Origin: Streptomyces sp. V3I8 | Lineage (GTDB): Bacteria > Actinomycetota > Actinomycetes > Streptomycetales > Streptomycetaceae | DNA: 64,000 bases | Direction of reading: 5' to 3' | NCBI RefSeq assembly: GCF_030817535.1 | Contig: NZ_JAUSZL010000002.1 | Span: forward strand, 558,001-622,000 | Made by a program: the position numbers and the translations under genes | Shown: piece after piece, positions 17,772 to 25,202 of the stretch | How the letters are laid out: each line of letters opens with the position of its first letter | Position numbering within the stretch: the stretch's first letter is position 1 | The notes under the pieces: generated by a model | What the model was told of the DNA's origin: nothing | Databases searched by the model: none | Seen by the model: only the letters and a program-made list of their open reading frames with translations

Positions 17772-18394
17772 CCACCCTGCTCGTCATCGCCAAGGAACCG
17801 CGGCCGGGGCGGGTGAAGACCCGCCTCACGCCGCCTTTCACCCCGGTGGAGGCGGCCGCCCTCGCCGAGGCGGCCCTGTCCGACACCCTGCACGTCGTGG
17901 CCCGGACACCGGCCACCCGGCGGGTCCTGGTCCTGGAGGGAGCGCCGGGCCCCTGGCTGCCGCCCGGTTTCGACGTCGTGCCCCAGTGCGGCGGCGGCCT
18001 GGACGAGAGGCTGGCCGCGGCCTTCGCCGGCTGCGACGGACCGGCCCTGCTCATCGGGATGGACACGCCCCAGGTCACCCCGGCCCTGCTCACCGCGGAC
18101 TTCGCCGGCTACGACGCCTGCTTCGGGGCCGCCGAGGACGGCGGCTTCTGGGCCCTGGGACTGGCCGAGCCCGACCCGCGGCTGCTGCTCGGGGTCCCGA
18201 TGTCGGTGCCCGGCACCGGTGCCGTGCAGCGCGAGCGGCTCGTCGGCGCCGGACTGCGCGTGCGCGACCTGCCGCGCCTGAGGGACGTCGACACGGCCGC
18301 CGATGCCGTGGCGGTGGCGGCGAGCGCGCCGCACAGCCGCTTCGCCGCCCGGCTCGCCCGGCTCGCCCCGCTCCCGGCGGTCGCCGACCGATGA
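17768..18394 (+). CDS. DUF2064/TIGR04282-type glycosyltransferase
   Basis: A 208-aa protein of the family annotated as arsenosugar-biosynthesis glycosyltransferase, related to nucleotidyltransferases. Landmarks are V-I-A-K-E-P-R-P-G-R-V-K-T-R-L at the N-terminus, G-M-D-T-P-Q-V-T near 98 and E-D-G-G-F-W-A-L-G-L near 120. The arsenic connection is only by family name; no arsenic gene (arsC, arsM, acr3) is nearby. It overlaps both neighbours by ATGA, so it acts with the GT2 and the methyltransferase. Confidence 0.87.
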   Translation: MTTLLVIAKEPRPGRVKTRLTPPFTPVEAAALAEAALSDTLHVVARTPATRRVLVLEGAPGPWLPPGFDVVPQCGGGLDERLAAAFAGCDGPALLIGMDTPQVTPALLTADFAGYDACFGAAEDGGFWALGLAEPDPRLLLGVPMSVPGTGAVQRERLVGAGLRVRDLPRLRDVDTAADAVAVAASAPHSRFAARLARLAPLPAVADR

Positions 18395-19194
18395 ACCGGC
18401 CCGCGAGCGAACTCGCCCTCGACGACCCCGCCCCGCCGGCCGCGCACCCGGCGTGGTCCAGCGCCGACCCGTACACCCGCGCACTGCGCACCGGCCGCGG
18501 GCCGCTCTTCCTGCGCCGGGCGGACGGCTGGCTGTTGCCGCTGGAGGTGGAACGCTGGTGCGCCCGCGCGGACGCGGTGGACCTGGACATCCTGGGCCGG
18601 TGCGAGGGTTCCGTGCTCGACGTCGGCTGCGGTCCGGGACGGCTCGTCGCGGAGCTGGCCGGGCAGGGCCGGCGCGTCCTCGGCATCGACGTCAGCGCGG
18701 CGGCCGTGACCCGGACCACGCGCCTGGGCGGACCCGCCCTGCACCGCTCCGTCTTCGAACCGCTCCCCGCGGAGGGCCGCTGGAACACCGTGCTGCTCGT
18801 CGACGGCAACGTCGGCATCGGCGGCGATCCCCGCGCGCTCCTCGCGCGCACGGGGCAGCTGCTGGCGCCCGGAGGTCTGCTGATCGCCGAGGCCGTGTCC
18901 TCGGACGTCGACGAGCGCGTCCGCGTGCACATCACGGACGCGCACGGCTCCCCCGGTACGCCGTTCCCCTGGGCGCGGGTCGGGACCCGCGCCCTCCTGC
19001 GGTACGCGGCGCGCGCGGACTGGACCGTCGTCGATCAGTGGACGTCCGGCGGCCGGTCCTTCGTCTCCTTGCGCACCCGCAGCAGCAGGAGGAGCGCCGA
19101 GCCGGCGAAGAGGACGGCGGTGATCAGCAGCCAGCGGCCCAGGAAGCCGTCCGCCGGCATCCCGGTCGCCATCCGGTACCGCCGGTCCACCTGA
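18391..19194 (+). CDS. class I SAM-dependent methyltransferase
   Basis: A 267-aa methyltransferase with motif I S-V-L-D-V-G-C-G-P-G-R-L near residue 75 and the acidic G-I-D-V-S at the end of strand 2. The start overlaps the DUF2064 stop (ATGA). The family fold seems complete by about the R-S-F-V-S-L strand near 225. The last 40-odd codons are basic, serine-rich and lie entirely antisense to the C-terminal coding region of the membrane protein at 19035, a convergent overlap of 160 bases. The tail may be neutral read-through rather than functional. Confidence 0.88.
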   Translation: MNRPASELALDDPAPPAAHPAWSSADPYTRALRTGRGPLFLRRADGWLLPLEVERWCARADAVDLDILGRCEGSVLDVGCGPGRLVAELAGQGRRVLGIDVSAAAVTRTTRLGGPALHRSVFEPLPAEGRWNTVLLVDGNVGIGGDPRALLARTGQLLAPGGLLIAEAVSSDVDERVRVHITDAHGSPGTPFPWARVGTRALLRYAARADWTVVDQWTSGGRSFVSLRTRSSRRSAEPAKRTAVISSQRPRKPSAGIPVAIRYRRST

Positions 19195-19553
19195 CCGGTG
19201 ATCAGCGGGAACCACACGAGCAGCAGCAGCGCGGACAGCGCCGCCGGGACACGCACGTACATCGTCCGCTCCCGGCGGCCCGCCGCGCCGAACGCGCGGA
19301 CGACCCCGCGGTCCACCGCCGCGTACAGGGGCAGCAGCACCAGATCGTGCAGCAGGGCCGCCCCCACGAACCACAGGACCACAGCGGACCGGTCGTCGGC
19401 GAGCAGCCGCACACCCGCGTGCCCGGCGAGCGCGAAGCTGCAGACCAGGAGCAGGAGTTGAAGCGGGCTGCCCACCACGGCCGAACGCACCGACCGCACC
19501 GACCGCACCGACCGCACCGACGACGGCCTTCCCCTTCCGCGTACCGCCCTCAT
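19035..19553 (-). CDS. hypothetical membrane protein coupled to Mo-oxidoreductase
   Basis: A 172-aa protein with about four membrane helices (near residues 25-45, 52-75, 95-120 and 140-160) and a basic N-terminus. The N-terminus contains V-R-S repeated four times, encoded by 9-bp tandem repeats at 19489-19515. The ATG overlaps the stop of the upstream molybdopterin oxidoreductase gene (ATGA), so it is probably co-translated and may be its membrane partner. No known domain is recognised. Its 3' end overlaps the methyltransferase gene in the opposite direction. Confidence 0.75.
   Translation of the reverse strand: MRAVRGRGRPSSVRSVRSVRSVRSAVVGSPLQLLLLVCSFALAGHAGVRLLADDRSAVVLWFVGAALLHDLVLLPLYAAVDRGVVRAFGAAGRRERTMYVRVPAALSALLLLVWFPLITGQVDRRYRMATGMPADGFLGRWLLITAVLFAGSALLLLLRVRKETKDRPPDVH
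19489..19521. repeat. 9-bp tandem repeat coding V-R-S units
   Basis: ACCGACCGC occurs three times in a row plus a partial copy. It lies in frame in the N-terminus of the membrane protein, so copy changes would not shift the frame. Confidence 0.8.
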
Positions 19554-20842
19554 CGCAGGTCTCCGAACGTCATCCGGGCGACCCACTTCGTGTTGAGCAC
19601 TCCTGGCGCGGCGGGCACGATCACCCGTGCCGGGTAGCCGTGGTCCGGGCTCAGGTCCTCGCCGTTGACCTGCAGGGCCAGCAGGGAGTCCGGGTCCGCC
19701 ACCTGGTTGGCGCGCAGGGCCGCGCGCCGGAAGGAGCCGTGCCGCTGGACGGACTCGACGAGGAGGTCCGGCGGATCGCCGTCGTGGCCGACGAGTTCCG
19801 CGAGGTCACGCAGTCGCACACCGCGCCACCACTGGTCGGAGGTCGACCAGCCCTCGACACAGGCGATGGGCAGCGCCGCGCTGTGCAGCGGCAGTTGCCG
19901 GAGCTCGCGTCCGCTCAGCCGGACCGTTCCCGTCCGTCCCACGACCACGAGCCGCCACGCGTCCTCGTCCGTGTCCTTCGCGTCGACACCCGCGTAGGCG
20001 GCTGTCTTGTTGATCTGGAAGCCGTTCGGGCCGCTACCGGGGTCGGCACCGCCGTGCGGCGCGAGGAGGGCCGTGCGCCGCAGCGGTCCGCCGAGGCTCT
20101 GTCCCGCCGTCGTCCCGAACAGCAGCAGGGACCCGCCGCCGACGAACCACAGCGCTCCGCGCCGGGAGACGGTCGCGGGATCCGGACGCGAGGAGACCAG
20201 TTCCTGACCCGCCTCTCCCTCCTCCCGTCGCTCCCCCAACTCCTCCAGCTCCTCCAGCTTCCCTCGCTCCCGCATGCGGCGTACGTTCCGCACGGCGGCC
20301 GGTGTCTTCAGCGCCGCGTGGGCGAGGAACGCGGCGAAGAACACCCAGGCCCCGTAGAAGTGCAGCGGGTAGAAGGAGCCCGGGAAGACGTAGTCGAGCT
20401 GGACGTTGAGCACGCCGGTGACGAACTCGAACAGCGCGCCCCCGACCAGCAGCAGCAACGAGAGCCTCTCCAGCGCGTGGGCGAGCGAGCGGACCGGTGG
20501 CAGGGTGAACAACTTCGGCACCACCGACCACAGTTTGGCCAGCAGGACGGGGACCAGGGTGACTCCGAGCGTGACGTGGACGCCCTGTGTGAGGCGGTAC
20601 AGCCAGTGCGGACGCGTGGGCCAGGCGAAGAGGTAGAAGCCGAGAAGTCCCTTGTCCGGGGTCTTGTCGTTCAGCGGTGACAGACCGGGGTTGTAGGCGG
20701 CGTAGGAGAGCAGACCCGTCACGAACAGCACCGTGATGCCGACGAGGAGGACGAGGCCGAGTACCGAGGTGAGCCAGGGTCCGCGCAGCGGACTGCGCCA
20801 GAAACCGGGTGAGGTGGGAAGCCGTGGGGTGTGGTCGCGCAT
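19550..20842 (-). CDS. membrane molybdopterin-dependent oxidoreductase (sulfite-oxidase fold, fused cytochrome-b-like region)
   Basis: A 430-aa protein. The N-terminal half holds about four to five helices (residues 25-190) with histidines in the membrane, like a cytochrome-b561 unit. A charged E-E-L-E-E-L-G-E linker follows, then a second hydrophobic R-R-G-A-L-W-F-V-G-G-G anchor, and then a sulfite-oxidase-type Mo-cofactor domain (about 290-430). I-A-C-V-E-G-W-S carries the cysteine that ligates molybdenum, and H-G-Y-P-A-R-V-I-V-P is a family motif. The substrate is unknown; electron transfer to membrane quinone is inferred. ATG 20842 follows a TACGGT box by six bases, so the mRNA is probably leaderless. 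Confidence 0.9.
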   Translation of the reverse strand: MRDHTPRLPTSPGFWRSPLRGPWLTSVLGLVLLVGITVLFVTGLLSYAAYNPGLSPLNDKTPDKGLLGFYLFAWPTRPHWLYRLTQGVHVTLGVTLVPVLLAKLWSVVPKLFTLPPVRSLAHALERLSLLLLVGGALFEFVTGVLNVQLDYVFPGSFYPLHFYGAWVFFAAFLAHAALKTPAAVRNVRRMRERGKLEELEELGERREEGEAGQELVSSRPDPATVSRRGALWFVGGGSLLLFGTTAGQSLGGPLRRTALLAPHGGADPGSGPNGFQINKTAAYAGVDAKDTDEDAWRLVVVGRTGTVRLSGRELRQLPLHSAALPIACVEGWSTSDQWWRGVRLRDLAELVGHDGDPPDLLVESVQRHGSFRRAALRANQVADPDSLLALQVNGEDLSPDHGYPARVIVPAAPGVLNTKWVARMTFGDLR

Positions 20843-20848
20843 GGCCCG

Positions 20849-20854
20849 ACCGTA
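20849..20854 (-). promoter_or_regulatory. -10 box of leaderless Mo-oxidoreductase promoter
   Basis: Read on the minus strand, TACGGT precedes ATG 20842 by six bases. Confidence 0.5.
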
Positions 20855-20943
20855 GGCAGGAAGGGGCCTCGTAAGGGGTGTGGAACCCATGACGAAACGC
20901 TGACGTCCGTGCGGCCGGCGGCCGCGGACGGCCTCTTCCGCCC

Positions 20944-20949
20944 TAGCGT
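20944..20949 (+). promoter_or_regulatory. -10 box of leaderless membrane-protein promoter
   Basis: TAGCGT six bases before GTG 20956, back to back with the Mo-oxidoreductase promoter. Confidence 0.5.
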
Positions 20950-20955
20950 TCCCCT

Positions 20956-22389
20956 GTGATCCGCTCCCCTCTCCGCGACCTGGCCGCAGCGTCGGCCGCC
21001 GCGCTGCTCGTCCTCGCCGCCGTACTCATCGGCCGCCGCATCGAGCGCACCGACCACACCCTGTTCGCCGACTGGCCGCCGCTGTGGGCGAGTTGGGGCC
21101 CGCACGTCGGTCCGGGCACCCCGGCCGCGGTGACGGTCGCGCTCCTCGTCGTCGGGTACGGCCCTGTTCTCGCCGTGCGACTGCCGTGGCGCGCGCTGCT
21201 CGGGGCCGCCTGGGCCACCGCCATGGCCTGGACCTGGTCGCTGGCCCTGATCGACGGATGGCACCGGGGCGTCGCCGTGCGGCTCACCACCCGCTACGAG
21301 TACCTCCAGGTCATCGACCGCTTCCACGACATCCCGGCCGCCCTGGGGGACTTCACCCACCACATCCTGCTCGGCTCACCGGACCACTGGCCCCCTCATG
21401 TGGCCGGGCACCCGCCCGCCGCCACCCTCACCTTCGTCCTCCTCGACCGGATCGGGCTGCGCGGCGGCGGCTGGGCGGGGGCCTGGTGCATCACGGCCGG
21501 CGCGACCGCATGCGTCGCCGTCCTGGTGACCGTGCGCAGGCTCGCCGACGAGGACCTGGCGCGGCGCGCGGCCCCGTTCCTGGCCCTCGCACCGGCCGCC
21601 GTGTGGATGGGCACGTCGGCCGACGGGTACTTCGCCGCCGTCGCCGCCTGGACCGTGGCGGTGTTCGCGCTCGCCGTCACCGCGTCGACACGGCGCCGTG
21701 CCGGGTTCGCCGCCTTCGGCTCCGGCCTGCTGTTCGGCCTCACCTGCTATCTGTCGTACGGGCTCACGCTCCTCGCGGTGATCGGCGCGGCCGTGCTGTT
21801 CCTCGGGCGAAGCCGTGTCCGGACGCTGCCCTTCCTCGCCGCCGGTGCCGCCGTCGTCCCCGTGGTGTTCACCCTTGCCGGCTTCAACTGGTGGGAGGCG
21901 TACCACCTCCTGGTGGAGCGCTACCACCAGGGCGCGGGCGGCGTCCGGCCCTACGGCTACTGGGTGTGGGCGAACCTCGCGTGCACGGTCCTCATCACGG
22001 GCCTCGCCACGGCGGCGGGGCTCGGGCGGGCCGCAAGCATGCCGGCCGGTGGACGGCACGCGTTCTCCGCGCTGCGGCGGCACGGGGTACGAGGGCGGAC
22101 CGCCGACTCGCACAGGCCCGGCGCCGGGCCCCGAGGACCGGCAGGAGCGACCCGAGCGACCGGAGCGACCGCCGACACCCGGCTCGCCCTGCTGGTCCTC
22201 GGGGGTCTGCTCGCCCTGCTCGTGGCCGATCTGTCCGGGATGAGCAAGGCCGAGACCGAGCGCATCTGGCTGCCCTTCGCGATGTGGCTGCTCCCGGCCT
22301 GCGCGCTCCTCCCCCGCCCCAGGGCCTGGCTCGCCGCCCAGGCCGTCCTCGCCCTGCTCCTCAACCACCTGCTGCTGACCGGGTGGTGA
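20956..22389 (+). CDS. polytopic membrane protein, possible GT-C-like glycosyltransferase
   Basis: A 477-aa protein with about ten or more hydrophobic helices and a first extracytoplasmic loop with acidic and aromatic residues (F-H-D-I-P-A-A-L-G-D-F, W-P-P-H-V-A-G-H-P-P-A-A-T). The overall plan (short N-terminus, conserved loop, multiple helices, late M-S-K-A-E-T-E-R-I-W-L-P-F) is like GT-C polyprenol-linked transferases, but no catalytic D-D motif is certain. The G-H-P-P and E-R-I-W-L-P-F segments are landmarks. Its place beside GT2, DUF2064 and methyltransferase genes supports a glycolipid or envelope role. A disordered serine/threonine/arginine-rich insert lies near residues 365-400. Confidence 0.7.
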   Translation: MIRSPLRDLAAASAAALLVLAAVLIGRRIERTDHTLFADWPPLWASWGPHVGPGTPAAVTVALLVVGYGPVLAVRLPWRALLGAAWATAMAWTWSLALIDGWHRGVAVRLTTRYEYLQVIDRFHDIPAALGDFTHHILLGSPDHWPPHVAGHPPAATLTFVLLDRIGLRGGGWAGAWCITAGATACVAVLVTVRRLADEDLARRAAPFLALAPAAVWMGTSADGYFAAVAAWTVAVFALAVTASTRRRAGFAAFGSGLLFGLTCYLSYGLTLLAVIGAAVLFLGRSRVRTLPFLAAGAAVVPVVFTLAGFNWWEAYHLLVERYHQGAGGVRPYGYWVWANLACTVLITGLATAAGLGRAASMPAGGRHAFSALRRHGVRGRTADSHRPGAGPRGPAGATRATGATADTRLALLVLGGLLALLVADLSGMSKAETERIWLPFAMWLLPACALLPRPRAWLAAQAVLALLLNHLLLTGW

Positions 22390-22408
22390 CCGGCGGACGC
22401 CTCGCCGG

Positions 22409-23089
22409 TCAGCTCCCGGTCCAGCCCGGAACGGTCGGCAGCACCTGCTCGGCGACACGGAACAACGCCGCGTCGTCGGGGGTCACGCCGTCCTGGCGCC
22501 AGATGACCAGTTCGTAGGATGCGCCGCCGTCCTTCTCGTCCCCGGCGACCATCAGGCAGCGGGCCACACCGCCCTGACCGGCTTCGGACCGGTCACCGCC
22601 GAAGGACAGGGCGATGGTCCGGTCCGAGTAGAGGGCCGCCGGGTGTCCCAGGACCGACTTCGGCTCCGCCCCGTCCCCCATCAGCCGGACGGACCGGGCG
22701 ACCGAGAGGCCGTTGTCCAGTGCCGAGAGCTGCACGGAGTAGGTCTCGAGCCCGACGGTCGCCTCGGGTGTGGCCGTCTTCGTGCCGCCGGCGAAGGTGA
22801 CCGTGCTGTCACCGCCCACGGCGGTGTACGCCCGCTCCTTCGGTGTCCCCAGCAGGGTCGGCAGATCGGGCCGGTTCAGCGCCTCGCACAGCTCCGGCCC
22901 CGACACGTACTTCGACGGCGCCCCGGTGCGCGAGTCGGAACAGGTGGCCGGTGCCGCCTCGTAGGCACCGCCCTGGAACGTGTTCTGGGCCCACAGCACT
23001 CCCCCGATGCCTCCGACCACCAGCACCGCCGCGAGGGCCTGTGCCCCCACGTTCACCCTCTTCCCGAAATCGCCGGAATCCTCGGCCAT
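22409..23089 (-). CDS. DUF6215-like single-pass membrane protein
   Basis: A 226-aa protein with one N-terminal membrane segment (about residues 14-34, V-L-V-V-G-G-I-G-G-V-L-W-A) and a predicted extracytoplasmic domain with three cysteines (C-S-D-S, L-C-E-A-L and A-R-C-L). It resembles Streptomyces proteins labelled DUF6215; the function is unknown. AGGTGGGGG just before ATG 23089 supports this start. It is convergent with the polytopic membrane protein gene, with stop codons 19 bases apart. No partner gene is evident. Confidence 0.7.
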   Translation of the reverse strand: MAEDSGDFGKRVNVGAQALAAVLVVGGIGGVLWAQNTFQGGAYEAAPATCSDSRTGAPSKYVSGPELCEALNRPDLPTLLGTPKERAYTAVGGDSTVTFAGGTKTATPEATVGLETYSVQLSALDNGLSVARSVRLMGDGAEPKSVLGHPAALYSDRTIALSFGGDRSEAGQGGVARCLMVAGDEKDGGASYELVIWRQDGVTPDDAALFRVAEQVLPTVPGWTGS

Positions 23090-23282
23090 GTCCCCCACCT
23101 GCCCCGTTGGCGCCCGATGCGCGCCGGGGAATCCTAGCCGCCGATCGTGCCGCCGGTACCGGGTGGTGTCCGGCGGTCCGGACGGGTCCTCCCGCGCCCG
23201 CGTCCGGACACCGCCGGCATTCTTTTCTCGCCGACCGGGTGAAGAACGACGTTTTTCTCGCGCGGGTGTGGCAAGTTGTACC

Positions 23283-23783
23283 TCAGCCGGGCCCGTCGCT
23301 TCCCCCCGTAGTGGCGGGCCCGGCGTTTTCGTCCTTCCCGCCCTTCGCGTCACTCCCGCCGCTGCGGTCCTTTTCCTCTTTCCCGTCGTTCTCCAGGCTC
23401 GGCGGCCAGCGGGGGCGTTCGGCCGCGGGCAGGTCGAACAGGGCCAGGCCGACCGTGCGCCGGACGGGCAGCATCTCCGTACTGCCCGTCTGTACGAGCA
23501 GTTCCGAGAGCCTGCGTCCCGCCCCGGCCAGCAGGAGCTTGCCGTCCATACGCCTGAGCAGCCAGCGGATGGCGAGCAGGCAGTTGAGTCCGCGTGAGTC
23601 GCAGAAGACGAGAGCCGTCACATCGAGGACCAGGTGCCGGCGCCCGGCGTCGACGATGGCCGCGAGGGTACCGAGGAAGTACTCCTCGCAGCTCTGGTCG
23701 AGTTCGCCGCTGATCCGCAGCACCGCGCAGTGGTCGCTGTCGGTTACCTCGGTAATGATCAGGCGGTGGGTCCGCGTGGACAT
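23283..23783 (-). CDS. STAS-domain anti-sigma factor antagonist
   Basis: A 166-aa protein. The STAS fold covers about residues 8-110 (C-A-V-L-R-I-S-G-E-L-D, L-V-L-D-V-T-A-L-V-F-C-D-S-R-G-L-N). The serine in D-S-R-G is the expected phosphorylation site used in partner switching with an anti-sigma kinase. The C-terminal 50 residues are lysine/glycine/acidic and look disordered. ATG 23783 is preferred over the adjacent GTG 23786 because GGAGG sits four bases before it. No kinase or sigma gene is adjacent; the ATPases at 47655 and 62678 are the nearest possible partners. Confidence 0.85.
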   Translation of the reverse strand: MSTRTHRLIITEVTDSDHCAVLRISGELDQSCEEYFLGTLAAIVDAGRRHLVLDVTALVFCDSRGLNCLLAIRWLLRRMDGKLLLAGAGRRLSELLVQTGSTEMLPVRRTVGLALFDLPAAERPRWPPSLENDGKEEKDRSGGSDAKGGKDENAGPATTGGSDGPG

Positions 23784-24118
23784 CACACCTCCATCCGCTC
23801 ATCGCGCGAAGGCCCGTTCCCGGCGACTCCCGCACGTCGGCACACCTCCGGGTCGGAGACCGCCGGGGAGCGGCCCCGCCAGGCCCGTCGTGCGCCGCCC
23901 GGCTCCGGTGCGGGCGCACACGGTCCGGAGCGGCACCCGTATGCGAGCGTGTGCCCCGCATTCGGGCGGGCAAGGGGGCGGGACGGAATTCGGGCCGCCG
24001 TGCGGCGTCGGCCCGCCCGGCGGGCCGCCCTCGCGACGACGGGCTTCGCGGCGTCCGGGTCCTCGTGGTGGCGCGGGCGGCACGGGGGGTGCGGGGGGGT
24101 GCGGATGGCAGCGGGTGT
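23784..24118. other. non-coding stretch, nothing convincing seen
   Basis: About 335 bases between the STAS gene and the DUF5990 gene, both on the minus strand. It is GC-rich, with a G-tract patch around 24085-24105. Open frames crossing it lack a start site or family resemblance. It probably holds the STAS promoter next to 23783. Confidence 0.5.
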
Positions 24119-24592
24119 TCAGGTGCCGCGTTCGGCGGTCCAGGTGACGTGCGGGGGCACGACCCGTGCGCACAGGGGTCCGCCCTGCGGGTCGGTCAGC
24201 CCGAGCCGGGCCACCAGGAGGCCCTGCCGGGCCGCCGTGGCGAGCACGTCGGCGGGGACCATGTCCAGCATCAGCTTGGCGCGGCGGAACATCGAGAAGA
24301 CGCCCGCCTCGTCGACCGTGCCCCAGGACAGGTAGATGAACCGCCGCCCCAGGCGGTCCTGCACGTAGGGGCCGCGCACGTCGGTGCCGCCGGTGGGCGT
24401 CGGCGCCGCGGTGCACTCCAGGGTCCAGGTCGCCGACCCGGCGTCCGCGGGGTGGGGTTCGAGCAGTTCGCCCGGGCGGTCGCGGCGCTGTACGGCGACA
24501 TGGACGTTGCGGTGCTCCTGCGGCCCGTTGCTTCCGGGCCGGGCCGGGGCGGTGGGGCCGGGCAGGTCACTTGCGTCGATACGGATGCGCAT
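24119..24592 (-). CDS. DUF5990-like protein
   Basis: A 157-aa soluble protein of the type labelled DUF5990 in Streptomyces, function unknown. It begins M-R-I-R-I-D-A-S-D-L-P-G, carries a H-V-A-V-Q-R-R segment near 40, and ends with a beta-rich G-R-R-F-I-Y-L-S-W-G and M-V-P-A-D-V-L-A-T-A region. ATG 24592 matches the family-like N-terminus; in-frame ATGs at 24601 and 24604 are alternatives and none has a strong ribosome site. It lies downstream of a strong terminator hairpin, so it is probably transcribed on its own. Confidence 0.65.
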   Translation of the reverse strand: MRIRIDASDLPGPTAPARPGSNGPQEHRNVHVAVQRRDRPGELLEPHPADAGSATWTLECTAAPTPTGGTDVRGPYVQDRLGRRFIYLSWGTVDEAGVFSMFRRAKLMLDMVPADVLATAARQGLLVARLGLTDPQGGPLCARVVPPHVTWTAERGT

Positions 24593-24610
24593 GACGGCCA
24601 TCATGCCGCC

Positions 24611-24654
24611 GGGGGTGGCGGCCCGTGGTCCCGGGGCCACGGGCCGCCGCCCCC
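24611..24654 (-). terminator. 18-bp hairpin terminator
   Basis: Arms 24611-24628 and 24637-24654 pair over 18 bp with one wobble, and the loop is eight bases. It follows the SMP-30 remnant on the minus strand and would end the oxidoreductase transcript before the DUF5990 gene. Confidence 0.7.
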
Positions 24655-24668
24655 GCGCTCCCCGGGGA

Positions 24669-25202
24669 CTACAGGCGGCCGCCGATCCTGGCGCGCAGCA
24701 GGGTGGGGTCCGTGACCGTGGTGCAGGCGGCGCCCAGTACGTACACCTCCTTGCCGCGCAGTGCCACGGCGGAGGGGTTCTGGAGGCCGTCGGAGGCGTC
24801 CAGGACCGTGGTGCGGGTGCCGTCGGGGCGGATGTGCACCACCGTGCCGGGGCCGTTGAGCGCCGCGAGGACGCTCTCGCCCCGGCCGGTGAAGGCGAAG
24901 TCGTCGATGCCGGTCAGGCCCGACGCCTCGGCCTTCGGGGTGCCCGCGCGGTTGCCGGGGCGGATCGGGATGCGCGGGAGGGTGCCCCGGTCGAGGTTGG
25001 TCACCCGGAGCGCGCCGTCGTGCGCCTTCGCCCCGTCGACGCCGAGGAAGCCCGCCGGGGCGAGTTCGGGGCGGTGGACCACGCGGTGGGTGTGCCACCG
25101 GTGACGGGGACGGTCCACACCGTGCCGAGCACCGAGTCGGTGATGTGGAGCCGCCCGGCGCGTTCGTCGAGTGCGGCCGGGGTCCGGCCCGTCCCGCGCC
25201 CG
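24669..25202 (-). pseudogene. truncated and frameshifted SMP-30/gluconolactonase-like remnant
   Basis: The last ~150 codons read like the C-terminal half of an SMP-30/NHL beta-propeller protein (G-F-L-G-V-D-G, V-T-N-L-D-R-G-T-L, G-I-D-D-F-A-F-T-G-R-G, D-G-L-Q-N-P-S-A-V-A-L-R-G). Upstream, a different frame reads R-L-H-I-T-D-S-V-L-G-T-V-W-T-V-P-V-T-G-G, clearly the preceding part. The frame change falls around 25065-25085. Homology stops where the Mo-subunit gene ends (25203), so the N-terminal half is missing. The gene therefore appears cut by a rearrangement that placed the oxidoreductase operon next to it. Confidence 0.7.

Noticed and set aside
17768..18394. Arsenosugar biosynthesis locus
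   Set aside because: Only the family name of DUF2064 suggests it; no arsenic methylase, reductase or transporter is nearby.
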